Part shown: piece after piece, positions 1 to 9,139 of the stretch | Layout: each line of letters starts with the position of its first letter | Numbering within the stretch: position 1 is the stretch's first letter | Origin: G965261775 sp965261775 | GTDB lineage: Bacteria; Pseudomonadota; Gammaproteobacteria; Eutrophobiales; Eutrophobiaceae | DNA: 64,000 nt | Reading direction: 5' to 3' | Assembly (NCBI GenBank): GCA_965261775.1 | Contig: OZ253477.1 | Span: forward strand, 186,001-250,000 | The notes under the pieces: model-generated | Database searches by the model: none | Told to the model about the DNA's origin: nothing | What the model saw: the letters and a program-made list of their open reading frames with translations, nothing else | Made by a program: the position numbers and the translations under genes

Positions 1-1116
1 CACCGCCAGTAACAAGCCAATACCTTCCGCTGGCAGATTGACAGCGCTCAATACAATCAGCATCGTAACCAGTCCCGCTTGCGGGATTCCGGCGGCGCCG
101 ATTGCAGCCAGCGTGGCGGTAATGAAAATAATAATCTGCTGGGTTACCGTCATATCAAATCCATAGGCTTGAGCGATAAACATGACTGCGACGGCCTCGT
201 ATAATGCAGTACCGTCCATATTCACAGTTGACCCGATGGGCAATACGAATTTTACCGAGCGTTTATCAACGCCTGCTTCAACGGCGCATTCCATTGTTAG
301 CGGCAGGGTGGCTGACGAACTGGCCGTGCCGAAGGCCGTGAAAAGGGCGCGTAAAAGTTTCAATAGATATTGGCGCCCCCGATTCGTCAATATAATCAGA
401 ACGGTGAACAGGATACCGAAATGAATGGTCAGACCGAGGACAACGGTAAAAAAATAAAGACCAACGGCCTGCAATTCGTGCATGATGGCGTCCCCGCCGC
501 CCGTCTTTCCGAACTGCACGGCAATCAAGGCAAAAATACCTATCGGAGCGAATTTCATCACCCAGATCACCAGCTTCATTGTAACTTCATTCAGACCATT
601 GAAAAAACCGAGAAGGTAAGTTTTTTTATCCCCGATCGTGGTCAGGGCAGCGGAAAATATCAGGCAAAAAAAGATAATGGGAAGAAGTTGCATATTGGTT
701 GCCGCAGCAAACAGATTGGGGGTAATTAATGAGCGGATGATGTCTGTAATTTCCATTCCTGCCTTTTCCGCGACTATTTCCGGCATCCCGCTGCCGAATT
801 GCCCGACGCCCACTCCGGGTTGGATAATGTTCACGATGATCAGACCCAGCAAGACGGCGCATGCCGTTGTCGAGGCGTAATAAAGAAGCGTGGCACCACC
901 CACTCGACCCAGTTTGCGGATATCACCCAGCGACGCCACGCCGGTAATCATCGCGGAAGCAATCAAGGGGATAATCAACATCTTCAAGGCATCAAGGAAC
1001 AAACCGCCGACCCAGTCGATGGCGAGCATTGCCGTGCCAAACTGCCAGCCACAGAATAAACCCGCAATGGCGCCGATCAGAATACCGATAATCAATCTGT
1101 TTTCTTTAGGGAACAT
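1..1116 (-). CDS. Dicarboxylate/amino acid:cation symporter (DAACS family), 3' end cut by window
   Basis: The reverse strand is open from the ATG at 1116 to base 1 (372 codons) with no stop, so the C-terminus lies outside the window. The protein starts MFPKENRLIIGILIGA and is very hydrophobic. The family motifs are visible: a serine-rich hairpin (FGTASSSATLPLT), the NMDGTALYEAVAVMFIAQ segment that carries the Na+/substrate site, and the HP2-like stretch GAAGIPQAGLVTML. Family members (GltP, DctA) import C4-dicarboxylates or acidic amino acids with Na+ or H+ across the inner membrane. The exact substrate cannot be read from the sequence. The start codon is set by the first methionine before TM1. 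It points the same way as fabI, 47 bp downstream of the fabI stop. Confidence 0.93.
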   Translation of the reverse strand, partial: MFPKENRLIIGILIGAIAGLFCGWQFGTAMLAIDWVGGLFLDALKMLIIPLIASAMITGVASLGDIRKLGRVGGATLLYYASTTACAVLLGLIIVNIIQPGVGVGQFGSGMPEIVAEKAGMEITDIIRSLITPNLFAAATNMQLLPIIFFCLIFSAALTTIGDKKTYLLGFFNGLNEVTMKLVIWVMKFAPIGIFALIAVQFGKTGGGDAIMHELQAVGLYFFTVVLGLTIHFGILFTVLIILTNRGRQYLLKLLRALFTAFGTASSSATLPLTMECAVEAGVDKRSVKFVLPIGSTVNMDGTALYEAVAVMFIAQAYGFDMTVTQQIIIFITATLAAIGAAGIPQAGLVTMLIVLSAVNLPAEGIGLLLAV

Positions 1117-1163
1117 AATTATTTTGACTTGTATGAATAATGGAGGTTGGTGTGGGAAAAGGA

Positions 1164-1931
1164 TTATACAGTGTGATAGCCGCAATCAACATAGACAATC
1201 TCACTTGTGACCGCAGAAGCATAATCAGAGCACAGAAACGCGGCCACATTACCGATCTCCTCAATGGTGACATTTTTTCGTAATGGAGAAACCTGTTCCA
1301 CCTGCTTGAGAAAATCATTCAGACCACTGATCCCCGAAGCCGCCAGTGTCTTGACGGGTCCGGCGGAGATGGCATTTACGCGGATCCCTGTCGGTCCGAG
1401 GCTGGAAGCCATATAGCGCACATTGGCCTCCAGACTGGCCTTGGCTAGCCCCATGACATTGTAATTGGGGATGGCGCGAACGGCCCCGAGATAACTCAGC
1501 GTTAGCATGGCACCGTTTCTGTCTTGCATCATTTTTCTGGCAGCATTGCCCAGCGCTGAAAAACTGTATGAACTTATTTCATGCGCGGTCAGAAAACCCT
1601 GCCGGGTGACATTCTCCAGATATTCACCCTTAAGTTGCTCCCTGTCCGCAAAGGCAATGGAATGTACCAATATATCAAAGCCGTTCCAGTAATTACCCAG
1701 ATGTGTAAAAACAGATTCGATTTGTTCATCATCAGTGACATCGCAGGGTGCAGTAATTTTGGAATTTAACTTTGCCGCGAGCTTTTCAACTCGTTCCCGC
1801 AATCTGTCGGTTTGGTAGGTGAAAGCCAGCGCCGCGCCTTCGCGATGCATGGCCTGTGCGATCCCCCAAGCGATTGAACGATTACTCGCGACACCAACGA
1901 TAAGTGCGCGTTTATTGGTCAGTAATCCCAT
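1164..1931 (-). CDS. fabI: Enoyl-[acyl-carrier-protein] reductase [NADH], FabI
   Basis: Catalyses the last reduction of fatty acid elongation, reducing trans-2-enoyl-ACP to acyl-ACP with NADH in the cytoplasm. The 255 residues align by eye over their whole length with E. coli FabI (262 aa). The N-terminal nucleotide-binding motif is the FabI-type GVASNRSIAWGIA. The catalytic Tyr147 and Tyr157 and Lys164 lie in LSYLGA and NYNVMGLAK, with the FabI spacing Tyr-x6-Lys. Position 93 (HSIAFA) carries Ala where E. coli has Gly93. The C-terminus is short and ends VDCGYHTV, lacking the usual 10-residue tail. It is a single gene with no obvious operon partner; the divergent ABC importer starts about 80 bp upstream. 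Confidence 0.96.
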   Translation of the reverse strand: MGLLTNKRALIVGVASNRSIAWGIAQAMHREGAALAFTYQTDRLRERVEKLAAKLNSKITAPCDVTDDEQIESVFTHLGNYWNGFDILVHSIAFADREQLKGEYLENVTRQGFLTAHEISSYSFSALGNAARKMMQDRNGAMLTLSYLGAVRAIPNYNVMGLAKASLEANVRYMASSLGPTGIRVNAISAGPVKTLAASGISGLNDFLKQVEQVSPLRKNVTIEEIGNVAAFLCSDYASAVTSEIVYVDCGYHTV

Positions 1932-2012
1932 AATGCCTTATCCTTATAGTTTAAATTTCTTGTTAATGTAATAACAAAGCCTGTGGAAACAGGGCTGTGT
2001 TGGATATCCACA

Positions 2013-4214
2013 ATGACAATACTGATAAAAATAACGATTTACGTCAAGGGACTCTTTTATCCTGGTCGTTATTGGCCATATTGTTTCTTCCTGTTTTGTG
2101 CGGGATGTGAACAGGAGCCGTGGAACAATCCCTGGTCTGAATCCGAATCCACGCAAAACATTTATTACAGTACATTCAGCGAAAGGCCGAAACATCTTGA
2201 TCCGGTGAGTGCCTACAGCGCCAACGAATATGTCTTTCTCGGACAGATATATGAGCCACCGTTACAGTATCATTTTCTAAAAAGGCCATATCAGCTAGTT
2301 CCGTTGACCTCAATAGAATTGCCCGTGCCGGTTTATTTTGACGCCAGGGGGAATATCGTACCTGCCGACACACCTCCCGATGATATTACCCGGGTCAAAT
2401 ATCAAATCCGGATACAACCCGGCATCATGTATCAGCCCCATCCGGCCTTTGCCAGAGATTCGAGGGGCGAGTATCGGTATCATGCCTTAAGTCCCGAAGC
2501 ATTGCGGGATATCCATGCCCTGCATGACTTTGAATATCCGGGGACACGCGAGATGCTGGCAAACGATTATGTGTATCAGATTAAACGTATGGCCCATCCG
2601 GGTGTACATACCCCGATTGCAGGATTAATGAGTAAATACATTCTTGGCCTCGGTGAATTTGCTGAAATGCTGGCGGCGGAATACGGACGCGGCGGGGATA
2701 ACAAATCCACTTATATTGATCTGAATGAATACGAACTGCCCGGCGCGGTCGTGATAGATGACTATACTTTTGAGATCACGCTGACGCAGAAATACCCGCA
2801 ATTCCTGTATTGGTTATCCATGCCGTTTTTCGCGCCGATGCCCTGGGAAGCGGTCTATTTTTATTCTCAGGCAGGGATGAAAGACAGGAATATTATACTT
2901 GATTGGTATCCGGTGGGGACGGGACCTTTTATGCTGGTGGAAAACAATCCAAACCGGCGCATGGTGCTGGAGCACAACCCGAACTTTCGTGGCGAGGCAT
3001 ACCCTGATGAGGGTATGGACGGGGATGCGGATATGGGTCTTCTGGATGATGCTGGCAGCAGCATGCCGTTTATTGATAAGGCTGTGTACAGTCTTGAGAA
3101 AGAGGCCATCCCCGCGTGGAATAAATTTTTGCAGGGTTATTACGATACTTCCAGTATCGTGTCCGACAGTTTTGACCAGGCGGTGCAATTTAATGTCCGG
3201 GGAGACGCAGAACTGACCGAGGAGATGCACAAGCGAGGGATACGTTTATCAACCGCCGTGACCACATCCAGTTATTACTGTGGTTTTAATATGGCCGATG
3301 AAGTCATCGGCGGTAATAGTGAGCGCGCCCGCTTGTTAAGAAGGGCAATCTCAATTGCGATTGATTATGAAGAATTTATCTCCATTTTTGTCAATGGTCG
3401 CGGTGAGGTCGCACAAGGTCCCATTCCGCCCGGTATCTTCGGTCATGTGGCAGGCCGGGCAGGGATCAATCCCTATGTGTACAGTTGGCAAGAGGGTAGA
3501 CCAGTGCGTTATGGTATTGAGCACGCGCGAGAACTGATGACCAGGGCGGGTTATCCGAACGGTCGCGATCTGGAAACGGGACAACCGCTACGTCTGAATC
3601 TGGATGCTGTGGCAGTCGGGGTTGGCAGCAAGACCGTGTTTGACTGGTTTCGCAAACAGTTCAACAAACTGGGCATTAGCCTGATTATCCGCGCCACGGA
3701 CTACAATCGCTTCCAAGAAAAGATGCGTAACGGAAACGCACAGATATTCCAACTAGGCTGGAATGCGGATTATCCTGACCCGGAAAACTTTTTCTTTTTA
3801 TTATATGGTCCCAATTCAAAGCTGGATAATAGAGGGGAAAATGCAGCCAATTACAAAAATGCGGAATTTGATCTTTTGTTTAACCGAATGAAAAATATGG
3901 AAAATGGTCCCGATAGACAGGATATTATCGACCGTATGGTTGAGATTGTCAGAAGAGACTCGCCTTGGGTCTGGGGTTTCCATCCCATTGGTTTTTCCTT
4001 GCATCATGAATGGTACAAAAATGCCCGCCCCAATCTGATGGCGAACAACACGCTCAAATACAAACGTATTGATCCGGCACTGCGAAACGAAAAGCGGCGT
4101 CAATGGAATCAGCCTGTCTGGTGGCCGGCGGCGCTGGGACTGGTTGCGTTCATTCTGCTGTTTATACCGGCGATCATCACCTGGCGTCGCAAGGAAACAC
4201 GGGTACTCACATGA
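2013..4214 (+). CDS. ABC transporter substrate-binding protein, family 5, doubly membrane-anchored
   Basis: About 733 residues from the ATG at 2013; a GTG at 1983 is a weaker in-frame alternative. The body has the SBP family 5 (peptide/nickel/oligopeptide) look: TFSERPKHLDPVSAY near the N-terminus, GTGPFMLVENNPNRRMVLE, and later LRRAISIAIDYEEFI and WNADYPDPENFFFLLYG. The N-terminus is a signal followed by LFCAGC, a plausible lipobox. Unusually, the C-terminus adds a transmembrane helix (WWPAALGLVAFILLFIPAII) and a basic tail. The protein would be held at the inner membrane at both ends. The stop overlaps the next start (ATGA), so it is the first gene of a four-gene importer operon. Likely substrates are peptides; this is inference from the family. 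Confidence 0.88.
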   Translation: MTILIKITIYVKGLFYPGRYWPYCFFLFCAGCEQEPWNNPWSESESTQNIYYSTFSERPKHLDPVSAYSANEYVFLGQIYEPPLQYHFLKRPYQLVPLTSIELPVPVYFDARGNIVPADTPPDDITRVKYQIRIQPGIMYQPHPAFARDSRGEYRYHALSPEALRDIHALHDFEYPGTREMLANDYVYQIKRMAHPGVHTPIAGLMSKYILGLGEFAEMLAAEYGRGGDNKSTYIDLNEYELPGAVVIDDYTFEITLTQKYPQFLYWLSMPFFAPMPWEAVYFYSQAGMKDRNIILDWYPVGTGPFMLVENNPNRRMVLEHNPNFRGEAYPDEGMDGDADMGLLDDAGSSMPFIDKAVYSLEKEAIPAWNKFLQGYYDTSSIVSDSFDQAVQFNVRGDAELTEEMHKRGIRLSTAVTTSSYYCGFNMADEVIGGNSERARLLRRAISIAIDYEEFISIFVNGRGEVAQGPIPPGIFGHVAGRAGINPYVYSWQEGRPVRYGIEHARELMTRAGYPNGRDLETGQPLRLNLDAVAVGVGSKTVFDWFRKQFNKLGISLIIRATDYNRFQEKMRNGNAQIFQLGWNADYPDPENFFFLLYGPNSKLDNRGENAANYKNAEFDLLFNRMKNMENGPDRQDIIDRMVEIVRRDSPWVWGFHPIGFSLHHEWYKNARPNLMANNTLKYKRIDPALRNEKRRQWNQPVWWPAALGLVAFILLFIPAIITWRRKETRVLT

Positions 4215-5188
4215 TCAACTATATTCTCAGGCGTATTGCTTATGCTATTCCTATCCTGATCGGCGTCAATGTTATTACCTTCATCCTTTTTTTTATTGTC
4301 AACACGCCGGACGATATGGCGCGCATGCAGCTTGGCGAAAAACGGGTCAGCGAGGTGGCCATACTAAAATGGAAAAAGGAACGCGGCTATGACAAGCCGG
4401 TTATCTGGAACAGCTCTGCCGACGCTCTTGGGAAACTGACGGAGACTATCTTCTTTGAAAATTCTGTCAGATTGTTCATGTTTGACTTCGGTCGCTCTGA
4501 CAGCGGTCGTGATATCAGTTATGATATAGGCCAACGTATGTATCCTAGCCTGGCTATCGCAGTACCGACCTTGCTGTTGGGTCTTCTGGCCTGTATTACC
4601 TTCGGTCTGTTGTTGGCGTTTTTCAGGGGCACCTATGTCGATATATCGGGCGTCATCTTGTGCGTGGTCATGATGTCCATATCCGGTCTGTTTTATATCA
4701 TCGGCGGACAATACCTCTTTGGCAAAATCCTGCATCTGATGCCCATTTCCGGTTATGACACCGGGCTCAGTGCCGTCAAATTCACCATTCTACCGGTCTT
4801 GGTCGGACTAATTGGCAGTATCGGTGCCAGCACACGCTGGTATCGCACCATTTTTCTGGAAGAAACAGGCAAGGATTATGTGCAAACAGCCCGGGCCAAG
4901 GGGTTGTCGGAAATCAGAGTACTTTACCGGCATGTTCTGGCAAACGGTTTGATTCCGATCCTGACTGGCGTGGTTGTGATATTGCCGAACCTTTTTATCG
5001 GCAGCCTGATAACCGAGTCCTTTTTCGCAATACCGGGCCTTGGCAGTTATACGATTGACGCGATCAACAGTCAGGATTTTGCCATCGTGCGCTCAATGGT
5101 ATTTCTGGGGTCGGTGCTCTATATTGTCGGCCTTATTCTTACCGATATATCCTACACTCTGGTAGATCCACGCATCAGGCTGGAGTAG
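4211..5188 (+). CDS. ABC transporter permease, DppB/OppB type
   Basis: 325 residues from the ATG at 4211, which overlaps the stop of the binding-protein gene as ATGA; longer open frame upstream is not coding. It begins MINYILRRIAYAIPILIGVN, the typical first helix of DppB-like permeases. Several more hydrophobic segments follow, then the EAA loop that docks with the ATPase (GKDYVQTARAKGLSEIRV followed by RHVLANGLIPI). The C-terminal VDPRIRLE is typical of the family. Between TM1 and TM2 there is the usual periplasmic insertion. It works with the next two genes as the membrane channel of a peptide-type importer. Confidence 0.93.
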   Translation: MINYILRRIAYAIPILIGVNVITFILFFIVNTPDDMARMQLGEKRVSEVAILKWKKERGYDKPVIWNSSADALGKLTETIFFENSVRLFMFDFGRSDSGRDISYDIGQRMYPSLAIAVPTLLLGLLACITFGLLLAFFRGTYVDISGVILCVVMMSISGLFYIIGGQYLFGKILHLMPISGYDTGLSAVKFTILPVLVGLIGSIGASTRWYRTIFLEETGKDYVQTARAKGLSEIRVLYRHVLANGLIPILTGVVVILPNLFIGSLITESFFAIPGLGSYTIDAINSQDFAIVRSMVFLGSVLYIVGLILTDISYTLVDPRIRLE

Positions 5189-5192
5189 CAAA

Positions 5193-6620
5193 ATGGCGGT
5201 ATTTCTGACCACGGATATCTTGATTTTTCTGCTGGTGCTGATGGTCATCAGCTATATCCTCTATGCGAGAAGACACGAACATCTGCGTCTCCCCTGGCGC
5301 AAGGTGGTGCGCCGGCCCCTGACAATGTCCGCCGCGGTAATTTTATGCTTTTATGTCATCACGGGTTTGCTGGACTCGGTACATTTCCATCCCAGGCTGG
5401 AGGATCCCGTCGCGGGCAAAACGGTGTATTCCACAGAGATCCGCAGTCTGCTGGATGTGCTGCTGGGGCATTTGCGGGCCAGTACCGAAAAAAGCTATTC
5501 TGCGCCATTGGCCGGTCGCGCTTTTTCCAAAGAAGTCATTGATCTGGATAACGGTCAAAGAAATCGTGACTACCCGCGTCTGCGCTACGGCGGTGCGCAT
5601 CTGGAAGACATTGATAATGAACGACCCGGTGACCTTGCCAGACAGGCGGCGCTGGGCGCTGTCATCGGTATTCTGATTAGCTTGTTTATCGTTACCGCCG
5701 TGATTTTTTATCTGGCCAGAGTCCACAAAATTCCGTTTCGAAAGCAATTAGGGAAATGCCTTCGTAATGAGTGTGACGTCCCCTGGTATGCGATTCTCCT
5801 GACCATCAGTATCACCGTCATCACGCTGAGCATTATCTACAGACTATCGCTTTATTATCATGTTTTTGGCACTGACAAGGTCGGTCAGGACGTGCTTTAT
5901 CAGTCCCTGAAAAGTGTGCGTACCGGTCTCGTGATTGGCACGTTGACAACCCTGATCATGCTGCCGTTTGCGATCCTGACGGGTTTGATGGCGGGTTATT
6001 TCCGTAACTGGATAGACGACGTGATTCAATATCTCTACACCACATTGAATTCAATCCCGGGCGTATTGCTGATCGCGGCTTCCATTCTTTTATTGCAGGT
6101 CTATATTGATCGGCACGAGGCCGACTTCAATACACTGGAACAGGCCGCCGACCTGCGCCTGCTATTTCTGTGTATCATCCTGGGCATTACCAGTTGGACC
6201 GGGCTGTGCCGTTTGTTAAGAGCGGAGACACTGAAACTCAGGGAGATGGACTACGTACAGGCCGCACGGGCATTCGGTGTCGGCGATATGACGATCATGC
6301 TGCGTCACCTGCTCCCCAATGTCATGCACATTGTCATGATATCCATCGTATTGGATTTCAGTGCGCTGGTACTGGCCGAGGCCGTACTTTCCTACATGAA
6401 TATCGGTGTTGATCCGAGCATGCATAGCTGGGGCAATATGATAAACAGCGCCCGTTTGGAGATGGCGCGGGAACCGATTGTCTGGTGGTCGCTCGCGGCC
6501 GCCTTTATCTTTATGTTTTTATTAGTGTTGGCGGCCAATTTGTTTGCAGATGCGGTCAGGGACGCCTTTGATCCAAGGACCAGCGGCGGTGTGACGGTAA
6601 GAGGCCATGACACGGCGTAA
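5193..6620 (+). CDS. ABC transporter permease, DppC/OppC type, with long N-terminal part
   Basis: 475 residues, starting 4 bp after the upstream permease stop. The C-terminal half is a standard DppC-like permease: DKVGQDVLYQSLKSVRTGL, then the EAA loop REMDYVQAARAFGVGD followed by RHLLPNVMHI, and it ends FDPRTSGG. It is longer than the usual ~300 residues because the N-terminal ~200 residues add a separate helix (FLTTDILIFLLVLMVISYIL), a second helix and a soluble stretch before the core. This layout resembles YejE-like permeases. It is the second channel subunit of the importer. Confidence 0.92.
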   Translation: MAVFLTTDILIFLLVLMVISYILYARRHEHLRLPWRKVVRRPLTMSAAVILCFYVITGLLDSVHFHPRLEDPVAGKTVYSTEIRSLLDVLLGHLRASTEKSYSAPLAGRAFSKEVIDLDNGQRNRDYPRLRYGGAHLEDIDNERPGDLARQAALGAVIGILISLFIVTAVIFYLARVHKIPFRKQLGKCLRNECDVPWYAILLTISITVITLSIIYRLSLYYHVFGTDKVGQDVLYQSLKSVRTGLVIGTLTTLIMLPFAILTGLMAGYFRNWIDDVIQYLYTTLNSIPGVLLIAASILLLQVYIDRHEADFNTLEQAADLRLLFLCIILGITSWTGLCRLLRAETLKLREMDYVQAARAFGVGDMTIMLRHLLPNVMHIVMISIVLDFSALVLAEAVLSYMNIGVDPSMHSWGNMINSARLEMAREPIVWWSLAAAFIFMFLLVLAANLFADAVRDAFDPRTSGGVTVRGHDTA

Positions 6621-6626
6621 ATCAAC

Positions 6627-8255
6627 ATGATGGAGACATTAATCACAGTCAGTAATCTCACGGTCAGCTTTGGCGAAGGCGTGCACAAGGTTAATGTCGT
6701 GGACGACATCGGTTTCAGGATAAGACGCGGCGAGACGTTCGTATTACTGGGCGAGTCAGGCAGTGGCAAATCTATCACCGCTCTGTCATTAATGCGTCTG
6801 TTACCGACAGGAGCGCGTATTGAACAGGGCAAAATCATGCTGAATGACCGCAATCTTTTCAGCTTGTCGGAAAGCAGGATGCGCGATATACGCGGGGCAC
6901 GTATCAGCATGATCTTTCAGGAACCGCAATCCTCATTGAACCCGGTGATGACAGCGGGTCAACAGATCACCGAAGCCTTGTCCCGCCATAAAAAGCTCAC
7001 CGGCAGTGCGGCGTTGAAACGCGGTATTGAACTGTTGGAAGCGGTGGGGATCCCCGAACCGGAGCGGCGCATCCATGAATATCCCCATCAGCTTTCCGGT
7101 GGCATGAAACAGCGAGTGATGATTGCGATGGCGCTTGCCTGTGAGCCCGATTTGTTGATCGCCGACGAACCGACAACGGCATTGGATGTCACAATCCAGG
7201 CGCAGGTGTTGTCACTCTTGCGACAACTGCAAAAAGATACCGGCATGGCCATTCTGTTCATCACGCACGATCTCGGCGTCACCGCGAAAATGGCAGACTA
7301 TGTGGCCATCATGCGAGAGGGCAGACTTATTGAGAAAAAAGAAAGCCGACACTTGTTTGCTACGCCGGAACATCCCTACACATTGCAACTGTTTGACGCA
7401 GTACCCGGCTGGGAAAAACGCGTCGAAGAACGCGAAGCGGTCGCAGTAGAACGAAGCGACCAGCGGCGCATTCTAAAAGTGTCCGGCCTGAAAGTGCATT
7501 ATCCGATAAGATCAGGTCTCTTCAAGCGCGTCGTCGGTCATGTCCGGGCGGTTGACGGCGTGTCTGTTGACGTGCATCTCGGCGAAACGGTTGCGATTGT
7601 GGGCGAATCCGGTTCAGGAAAAACCACTATGGCCAAAGGGATATTGCAGTTGTTGCGAGTGAACGCCGGTAAAATTGATTTTCTTGGACAAGACCTTGTC
7701 GACCTGAACCTCGGTGAACTAAGGAAAAAACGTTCCGAAATACAGATTATTTTCCAGGACCCGTATTCCTCCATGAACCCACGCATGATGGTACAGGATA
7801 TTCTGCAGGAGGGTATGATCGCTCAGGGAATAGGCAACACTCGCGCGGACAGAGACGCGCTCACCATAGAACTGCTGGAACAGGTCGGTTTATTGCCCGA
7901 ACATCGGTATCGTTATCCCCATGAATTTTCGGGCGGGCAGAGACAGCGCATCTGTATCGCGCGGGCGCTGGCAGTCAAACCCGGCCTGCTCATCTGCGAT
8001 GAACCCACCAGCGCGCTGGATGTGTCGGTACAAGCGCAAATACTCACCCTGCTGAGAAAGCTGCAAAAAAAACATCAGATCGCCTACCTGTTTATCACAC
8101 ATAACATCAGCGTGGTGGAGTACATTGCCCATTACGTTGCGGTAATGTACAAGGGAAAAATCGTTGAACAGGACAGTGTGGAACGGATATTGAAAAACCC
8201 GCAAAACCCCTATACAAAAAGCCTGCTCTCCGCTGTCCCGCGTCTCCCGTCTTGA
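6627..8255 (+). CDS. Fused dual ATP-binding protein of peptide ABC importer (YejF/DppDF type)
   Basis: 542 residues with two complete ATPase domains. Walker A GESGSGKS is at residues 42-49, with signature LSGGMKQR and Walker B LLIADEP. The second Walker A GESGSGKT is near residue 326, with signature FSGGQRQR and Walker B LLICDEP. Each half ends with the oligopeptide-type extension (EHPYTLQLFDAVPG and QNPYTKSLLSAVP). Fused arrangements like this are known from YejF. It begins 6 bp after the permease gene, at ATGATG, so either methionine may be used. It powers the importer encoded from 2013 onward. Confidence 0.95.
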   Translation: MMETLITVSNLTVSFGEGVHKVNVVDDIGFRIRRGETFVLLGESGSGKSITALSLMRLLPTGARIEQGKIMLNDRNLFSLSESRMRDIRGARISMIFQEPQSSLNPVMTAGQQITEALSRHKKLTGSAALKRGIELLEAVGIPEPERRIHEYPHQLSGGMKQRVMIAMALACEPDLLIADEPTTALDVTIQAQVLSLLRQLQKDTGMAILFITHDLGVTAKMADYVAIMREGRLIEKKESRHLFATPEHPYTLQLFDAVPGWEKRVEEREAVAVERSDQRRILKVSGLKVHYPIRSGLFKRVVGHVRAVDGVSVDVHLGETVAIVGESGSGKTTMAKGILQLLRVNAGKIDFLGQDLVDLNLGELRKKRSEIQIIFQDPYSSMNPRMMVQDILQEGMIAQGIGNTRADRDALTIELLEQVGLLPEHRYRYPHEFSGGQRQRICIARALAVKPGLLICDEPTSALDVSVQAQILTLLRKLQKKHQIAYLFITHNISVVEYIAHYVAVMYKGKIVEQDSVERILKNPQNPYTKSLLSAVPRLPS

Positions 8256-8360
8256 CATCAGTCATCATTCTCGTTGGCAAACAGATGAAACAATAATAAA
8301 AGCAACACTGCTCAGGAACGGATATTTCAGGCATCGGGAACAGGGTAAACGCCAAATGAA

Positions 8361-8510
8361 CTACAGGTTGATTTCCCATGGCAGCAGTTGCTCAATGTCT
8401 TCGACGGTATTGGCGTTAGGCAACGGCGTGAATATCGCTTTCAGATAATCGTATAAATTGAGATCGTTTGCTTTAGCCGTCTCAATCAGGCTATACAGAT
8501 TAGTACTGGC
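8361..8510 (-). pseudogene. IS66-family transposase, C-terminal fragment
   Basis: The reverse strand reads about 49 codons ending at the TAG at 8363-8361: ASTNLYSLIETAKAND, then LNLYDYLKAIFTPLP, TVEDIEQLLPWEINL and stop. This is the characteristic tail of IS66 TnpC transposases. Nothing upstream of this tail is present: at about 8510 the sequence switches directly into Rhs linker DNA (tcgtttgct... to ccctgacgcgg). The fragment therefore marks a breakpoint where an IS66 element, now almost gone, truncated the Rhs cassette next to it. Confidence 0.8.
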
Positions 8511-8963
8511 CCTGACGCGGGGAGCCAAAGAACGAGCTGCCCAGGTTCAGGTAGTCGGCAAGCTCGCCATTACTGACGCCGTCTACAAACTGCCCTTCAC
8601 TCGCGCCCACGAATGCTGTCACCGCCGAGAACAGGGTTTCGCCCACACCCCCACCATTGGCGGCGGTAAACCCCGCGCTGACACCCGCCGCACAGGCTGG
8701 TCCCGCAGGCCACAGCCAATATACGCTGCAACGGTCAGGACATAGCTGTAACGATTGAAACTCTGGACATTATCCGGTTGCTGGATAAACGGGTCTGCCG
8801 ACAGGAAACGACCGATGTGCGGGTCATACACCCGCCCGTTCATGTGCACAAGCCCGACATCAATGATAAAGCAAGTACTACACGCCTGCGGCACAGTAAA
8901 ACTTGTCAGAAAGGGTATATTAAAGTCCATGAGATTCATTACGAATACCGCGTCAAAGAACAA
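8510..8963 (-). pseudogene. Rhs core remnant (cassette J), tip lost
   Basis: Reads the Rhs-associated core DVGLVHMNGRVYDPHIG, RFLSADPFIQQPDNVQS and FNRYSYVL, then jumps straight to TVAAYIGCG. Compared with the cassette at 14857-15905, a piece of the linker is missing, and the breakpoints share the short repeat TCAGGA, suggesting slippage. One base later the frame is lost. Frame 2 then continues with linker class 2 (EGQFVDGVSNGELADYLNLG) until the IS66 scrap at 8510. No toxin tip remains. The first ~40 codons before DVGLVH are antisense to the SymE-like gene at 8844 and are probably not Rhs. Confidence 0.75.
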
Positions 8964-9098
8964 TCACCCCATTCCGGTTGTCGCTCTGTACCCCGGATTA
9001 ATATGAAAGGCCATTGGCTTAAAGACGCAGACTTTGACATCAATACGCCCGTTAAGATCAGAGTGATGGAAGGGTGCTTGGTATTAACGATTGATTAA
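8844..9098 (+). CDS. SymE-like toxin-family protein (copy 1)
   Basis: The frame ends SGCRSVPRINMKGHWLKDAD, FDINTPVKIRVMEGCLVLTID. This matches the SymE family core (IxLKGxWLxxAGFxxGTxVxVxVMxGCLVLT), an SOS-linked toxin family with an AbrB-like fold known from E. coli. I chose the in-frame GTG at 8844 because it is the last normal start before the conserved part; the true start is unsure and no good ribosome site is visible. The first part lies antisense to the Rhs core remnant. The family Gly of AGF is Asp here (KDADFD). Copies occur at 22136 and 23947. Confidence 0.65.
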   Translation: MHKPDINDKASTTRLRHSKTCQKGYIKVHEIHYEYRVKEQSPHSGCRSVPRINMKGHWLKDADFDINTPVKIRVMEGCLVLTID

Positions 9099-9104
9099 TA
9101 GAAA

Positions 9105-9129
9105 AGCCAGAAAAGATTACTTTTTGGCT
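9105..9129. terminator. Bidirectional hairpin between SymE-like gene and immunity gene
   Basis: Stem AGCCAGAAAAG / CTTTTTGGCT with a short ATTA loop, sitting between two convergent genes (SymE-like ending 9098, lipoprotein gene ending 9140). It is A/T-rich on both flanks, as expected for a terminator acting on both strands. The same hairpin is present at 24208-24232. Confidence 0.5.
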
Positions 9130-9139
9130 GATTAAAAAA

